Source of the DNA: Pseudomonas asuensis
GTDB lineage: Bacteria > Pseudomonadota > Gammaproteobacteria > Pseudomonadales > Pseudomonadaceae
Assembly: GCF_014646755.1 (NCBI RefSeq)
Contig: NZ_BMNW01000003.1
Span: 186,001-250,000, forward strand
Direction of reading: 5' to 3'
DNA length: 64,000 nucleotides
Shown here: positions 62,982 to 64,000 of the stretch, one piece after another
Position numbering within the stretch: the first letter of the stretch is position 1
Layout: each line of letters begins with the position of its first letter
The notes under the pieces: model-generated
Databases searched by the model: none
The model's input: only the letters and a program-made list of their open reading frames with translations
What the model was told of the DNA's origin: nothing
Program-made: the position numbers and the translations under genes

Positions 62982-63742
62982 GCCGCGAGACGCTCGTTGA
63001 GGTAGTGCCGGTTGAGCCAGTCGATTTTGTTGATTGGCGCACGTCCGTCCGCCATCAACCGTTTGAGCAGCCCCAGCCAGTAATCCCTCGAAAACTCATG
63101 CCGCATGTCGACTGGATGCAGCCCAAGACGGAGCAGGGGAGCCTCTCGATGACGGCGAGCAGCTTGCTCGCTTACGAGCCAGGACATACCTCTGCGCCAC
63201 GGGCTTCTGGCGCTCCAGACCAGCCCGGGTGCCTCTATTTGGCGGTGGTCAGGTAGCAGGTAGAAATGCTGGGGGTCGCTGGTATAGCGCAGATCGGTCT
63301 GGCTCAGGGCGCGGCGTGTTCCTTCGCTCATTAGCCAGGCCGGCGCAACAAAGCCATGCAGCGGCCAGCCAAAGCGCTTGAACAAGGCCATACCTTTTTC
63401 AATACGTTCACGGGCCTGTGCTTCATTGAGCGTATAGAATTCACCTTCATAGGTGTAAACCCTGCGCATGAACCAGTCACGAGGGTTCGTAGGCGCTGGG
63501 GCATCATCACAATGGAAGTGACCATGAAGCGACAGCTCATCGCCACGCGCCAGGCGCTGATCCATAAGCCTGATGAAGTCAGGATGCTGATCGATCGGGT
63601 TACGATGATGGAAGTCGGGGACGACCAGCAATGTCATAGGCACATTGCCCAGTGCGTCCACCGCCTCTATGAAGGGTTGGTAATCGTTCCAGGTTTCTGG
63701 TGCTACATCATGTAGCACCAGCATAACATTGCGTTCACCCAT
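62978..63742 (-). CDS. Polysaccharide-deacetylase-like protein (DUF2334)
   Basis: A 254-residue NodB/CE4-like protein. MLVLHDVAPETWNDY carries the conserved catalytic Asp, ELSLHGHFHCDD the metal His pair, and GFVAPAWLMSEGTRRALSQ the middle motif. It has no signal peptide, so it would act in the cytoplasm, perhaps on a glycolipid or nucleotide-linked sugar. It overlaps the glycosyltransferase stop by 8 bp and the YbhN-type gene by 4 bp. Confidence 0.85.
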   Translation of the reverse strand: MGERNVMLVLHDVAPETWNDYQPFIEAVDALGNVPMTLLVVPDFHHRNPIDQHPDFIRLMDQRLARGDELSLHGHFHCDDAPAPTNPRDWFMRRVYTYEGEFYTLNEAQARERIEKGMALFKRFGWPLHGFVAPAWLMSEGTRRALSQTDLRYTSDPQHFYLLPDHRQIEAPGLVWSARSPWRRGMSWLVSEQAARRHREAPLLRLGLHPVDMRHEFSRDYWLGLLKRLMADGRAPINKIDWLNRHYLNERLAA

Positions 63743-64000
63743 GTGCAGCTACCGGCATTTCAGAGGTGCCGAGCACAGCATGATAATGAGACAAGAGACC
63801 CGCGACTACAGTATCCCAAGAGTGGTGGGCTTCTACATGCTGACGGGCTTGGCGGCCCACAAGACGGGCATCGTCTTCAAACAGTTCGCGTACAGTGGCA
63901 GCCATCGAAGCTGGATCATGGGGCTGACAGAGACGCCCGGTATTGAAGGGAACAATTTCGCCTAAGGCGCCTGCCTTGACGGCGACAACGGGAATACCGC
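63735..64000 (-). CDS. Glycosyltransferase (GT4-like), 3' part only
   Basis: Reading the minus strand from the right edge gives an open frame of about 88 codons that ends at TGA 63737-63735. It begins GIPVVAVKAGALGEIVPFNTG and continues with the helix RELFEDDARLVGRQARQHVE, the C-terminal donor-binding domain of family-4 glycosyltransferases with the conserved Glu and Gly. The rest, including the acceptor domain, lies beyond the window. Its stop overlaps the next start by 8 bp (ATGGGTGA). Confidence 0.85.
   Translation of the reverse strand, partial: GIPVVAVKAGALGEIVPFNTGRLCQPHDPASMAATVRELFEDDARLVGRQARQHVEAHHSWDTVVAGLLSHYHAVLGTSEMPVAAHG

Overview
The window reads as a continuous stretch of chromosomal backbone from a gammaproteobacterium of the Pseudomonas group. 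The markers are an MvaT-type H-NS protein, the ColR/ColS pair with its lipid-A/LPS-type methyltransferase and kinase genes, BifA and SadC homologues, PduO-type adenosyltransferase, and Pseudomonas-style gene neighbourhoods. Base composition looks moderate rather than the very high GC of P. aeruginosa, so a smaller-genome lineage (for example the Halopseudomonas/pertucinogena side) is plausible, but this is inference. From memory, gene order follows the P. aeruginosa PAO1 order from secA (PA4403) down to purU1/mvaT (about PA4314), with several genes absent and at least one (the adenosyltransferase) added. No rRNA, tRNA, IS element, prophage, integrase or CRISPR array was seen.

Layout. 1-4.6 kb: 3' end of secA, argJ, a glutathione transferase and a Nudix/ThiE-like fusion. 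4.6-9.3 kb (minus): a voltage-sensor-like membrane protein, cobalamin adenosyltransferase, a PAS histidine kinase with no adjacent regulator, and a ketopantoate reductase. 9.4-13 kb: yajQ, an MscS channel, AmpG and an alkyltransferase-like (ATL) repair protein. 13-17 kb: a DUF481 outer-membrane protein, fxsA, and groES-groEL behind a clear sigma-32 promoter. 17-23 kb: a PAP2 phosphatase divergent from colR-colS, followed by a methyltransferase, an InaA/WaaP-type kinase, a small exported protein and pncB; two sites match the published ColR consensus. 23-28 kb (minus): an iron-type cluster with two imelysin lipoproteins, a di-haem cytochrome lipoprotein and a DUF1513 propeller. 28-33 kb: bifA, sodB, a LysE/ArgO exporter with an ACT protein, and divergent argP. 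33-38 kb: an SDR-like protein, a coiled-coil membrane protein, an OYE-family reductase, and an MFS exporter with an ArsR regulator that has a double operator. 38-45 kb: an OmpA-like lipoprotein, a REC-PAS-GGDEF-EAL protein, YceI, a phospholipase-D/cardiolipin-synthase-like enzyme, an acyltransferase and a DJ-1/PfpI protein. 45-51.6 kb: fumarase, sadC, a ferredoxin reductase, pyruvate kinase, a small lipoprotein and a PilZ protein. 51.7-58.5 kb (minus): a six-gene RDD / SpoIIM-like / DUF4129 / DUF4350 / MoxR / DUF58 operon. 58.8-64 kb: sbcB, mvaT, purU, a small ORF, and a minus-strand run of a YbhN-type flippase-like protein, a deacetylase-like protein and the 3' end of a glycosyltransferase.

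Two themes tie the genes together. One is envelope homeostasis (ColRS regulon, PAP2, AmpG, MscS, OmpA-like lipoprotein, MoxR operon). The other is cyclic-di-GMP control of the attached/motile switch (BifA phosphodiesterase, SadC cyclase, a dual-domain REC protein, a PilZ receptor). No obviously foreign defence or mobile system is present. The observations most worth follow-up are regulatory: perfect inverted repeats that would bury ribosome binding sites upstream of the ColR-linked methyltransferase and of the ACT/LysE pair, the two ColR boxes, the twin ArsR operators, and the intergenic hairpin in the imelysin operon. At the protein level they are the uncharacterised MoxR operon, the poreless voltage-sensor-like protein and the eroded ThiE domain.
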